Made by a program: the position numbers and the translations under genes
Assembly (NCBI GenBank): GCA_937890735.1
Contig: CALACZ010000056.1
Coordinates: forward strand, 1-5,925
From: an uncultured Bacillota bacterium
GTDB taxonomy: Bacteria > Bacillota > Clostridia > Oscillospirales > Oscillospiraceae
Length of the DNA: 5,925 bases
Reading direction: 5' to 3'
Notes under the pieces: model-generated
Seen by the model: only the letters and a program-made list of their open reading frames with translations
The model's database searches: none
Told to the model about the DNA's origin: nothing
Shown here: positions 5,524 to 5,925 of the stretch, one piece after another
Numbering within the stretch: the stretch's first letter is position 1
Layout of the letters: every line of letters starts with the position of its first letter

Positions 5524-5609
5524 GCTCTGCAACCAACAACGTTCTGATCCCTTCAGTCGCCTGCGGCGACAGCTTCCCTTGAGCACCAAGGGAAGCCTTG
5601 GCTTTGTGC
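5524..5609 (-). repeat. Palindromic repeat unit 3 (reverse)
   Basis: First stem GCTTCCCTTG (5572-5581) with CAAGGGAAGC (5587-5596), 10 bp. Second stem GTCGCC (5556-5561) with GGCGAC (5565-5570); the triloop reads GCA on the minus strand. Its tail, 5542-5554, is the reverse complement of the unit 2 tail 5480-5492 at 12 of 13 positions. Confidence 0.85.
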
Positions 5610-5615
5610 AAACGC

Positions 5616-5687
5616 GCAGCAACTCAGAAATAAGAACCCTTCCCCTCATCAGTCACCTTCGGTGACAGCTCACCCAAAGGGAGAGCC
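5616..5687 (-). repeat. Palindromic repeat unit 4 (reverse)
   Basis: First stem GCTCACCC (5668-5675) with GGGAGAGC (5679-5686), one A-A mismatch. Second stem GTCACC (5652-5657) with GGTGAC (5661-5666); the triloop reads GAA on the minus strand. The minus-strand tail GACTGATGAGGGGAAGGGT and the following TTCTGAG resemble the tail of unit 1. Confidence 0.85.
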
Positions 5688-5717
5688 AAGAAACTTCTGC
5701 AAATCCGGCAAATTGGT

Positions 5718-5780
5718 GCGCACCCATGCCTTTCCCTCCGGGGAAGGTGGCGCGAAGCGCCGGATGAGGGTCGGGGAGCA
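5718..5780 (+). repeat. Palindromic repeat unit 5 (forward)
   Basis: The flank GCGCACCCATGCC (5718-5730) is identical to that of unit 1 (5329-5341). First stem CCTTTCCC (5729-5736) with GGGGAAGG (5740-5747), one T-G pair. Second stem GGCGC (5749-5753) with GCGCC (5757-5761) around triloop GAA. Tail CGGATGAGGG. Confidence 0.8.
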
Positions 5781-5815
5781 GTTACGGTTTGCTGAAACTG
5801 CAAAGCGATCCGCCG

Positions 5816-5869
5816 TGCTCCCCTGCCCTCATCAGTCTGCTCCGCTGCGCTCCGCAGCCAGCTTCCCCC
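5816..5869 (-). repeat. Palindromic repeat unit 6 (reverse, truncated)
   Basis: Second stem GCTGCG (5844-5849) with CGCAGC (5853-5858); the triloop reads GAG on the minus strand. GCTTCCCCC (5861-5869) is one arm of the first stem, but the partner arm is missing and replaced by unrelated sequence. The tail CCCTCATC (5826-5833) and TGCTCCCC (5816-5823) are exact reverse complements of the unit 5 segments at 5763-5770 and 5773-5780. Confidence 0.75.
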
Positions 5870-5925
5870 AGGATGCGAATCAATAGTAGAAAGCGAAAAA
5901 AAGATGACAAAAGGCGCAAAAAGTG

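Larger units (their letters stand above)
5308..5925. other. Gene-free region carrying a cluster of six two-hairpin palindromic repeats
   Basis: No frame here has a convincing Shine-Dalgarno sequence and a protein-like composition; the short open frames follow the palindromes. Six related units occupy most of 5329-5869, in the order + + - - + -. Each unit has a first stem of 7-11 bp, a linker like AGGTGGC, a second short stem with a 3-nt loop, and a GATGAGG-like tail. A lone CCTCCCTTGG at 5313-5322 resembles the first half-stem of unit 2 and may be a decayed remnant. Bases 5870-5925 become A-rich and show no feature; they may be upstream of a gene beyond the window. Confidence 0.8.

Noticed and set aside
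5329..5869. CRISPR array
   Set aside because: The repeats are internally palindromic, imperfect, in mixed orientation and irregularly spaced, and there are no uniform spacers or cas genes.
5206..5886. Several 60-150 codon open frames on both strands after the hydrolase
   Set aside because: Their sequence is set by the palindromic repeats, the same segments are open on both strands, and they have no convincing ribosome binding sites or recognisable domains.
5308..5925. Insertion sequence or transposon
   Set aside because: No transposase fragment, terminal inverted repeats with target duplications, or integrase is visible; only the small repeats themselves are present.

Overview
The window looks like chromosomal DNA from a fairly GC-rich Gram-positive anaerobe, most likely a gut member of Clostridia (Oscillospirales or a relative). 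This placement is inferred from strong AGGAGG-type ribosome binding sites, a Firmicutes-style lipoprotein signal peptide with an Ala/Pro/Thr/acid-rich linker, GC-rich genes separated by AT-rich intergenic DNA, and a cluster of palindromic intergenic repeats. I could not run a taxonomic search.

Layout, all genes on the + strand: (1) 1-890 is the end of one amino-acid ABC transporter operon: the last 26 residues of a permease, then an ATPase. It is closed by an AT-rich hairpin terminator at 904-946. (2) 891-1128 is AT-rich regulatory DNA with an imperfect 40-nt tandem repeat and a well-formed sigma-A-like promoter at 1045-1073. (3) 1129-3795 is a second, complete polar-amino-acid ABC importer: binding lipoprotein, permease and ATPase. 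A strong hairpin without a U-tract separates the binding protein from the permease, and the permease and ATPase overlap by ATGA. A GC-rich terminator with a T-tract ends the operon at 3815-3851. (4) 3862-5307 encodes an M20-family amidohydrolase closely resembling AbgB (p-aminobenzoyl-glutamate hydrolase subunit B). Its ribosome binding site starts directly after the terminator T-tract. (5) 5308-5925 has no credible gene. It holds six copies of a two-hairpin palindromic repeat, four of them nested as a large imperfect inverted repeat and two as a second inverted pair.

Functionally, the lipoprotein would capture an amino acid or small amino-acid derivative outside the cell, the permease with its ATPase would import it, and the M20 enzyme could cleave an N-acyl or N-aroyl amino acid inside the cell. 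That last link rests only on gene order. The part most worth further attention is the repeat cluster. The hairpin stems differ between copies but stay base-paired, and the short hairpin nearly always closes on a GNA triloop in one orientation, which recalls REP-like elements. No novel protein system was found.
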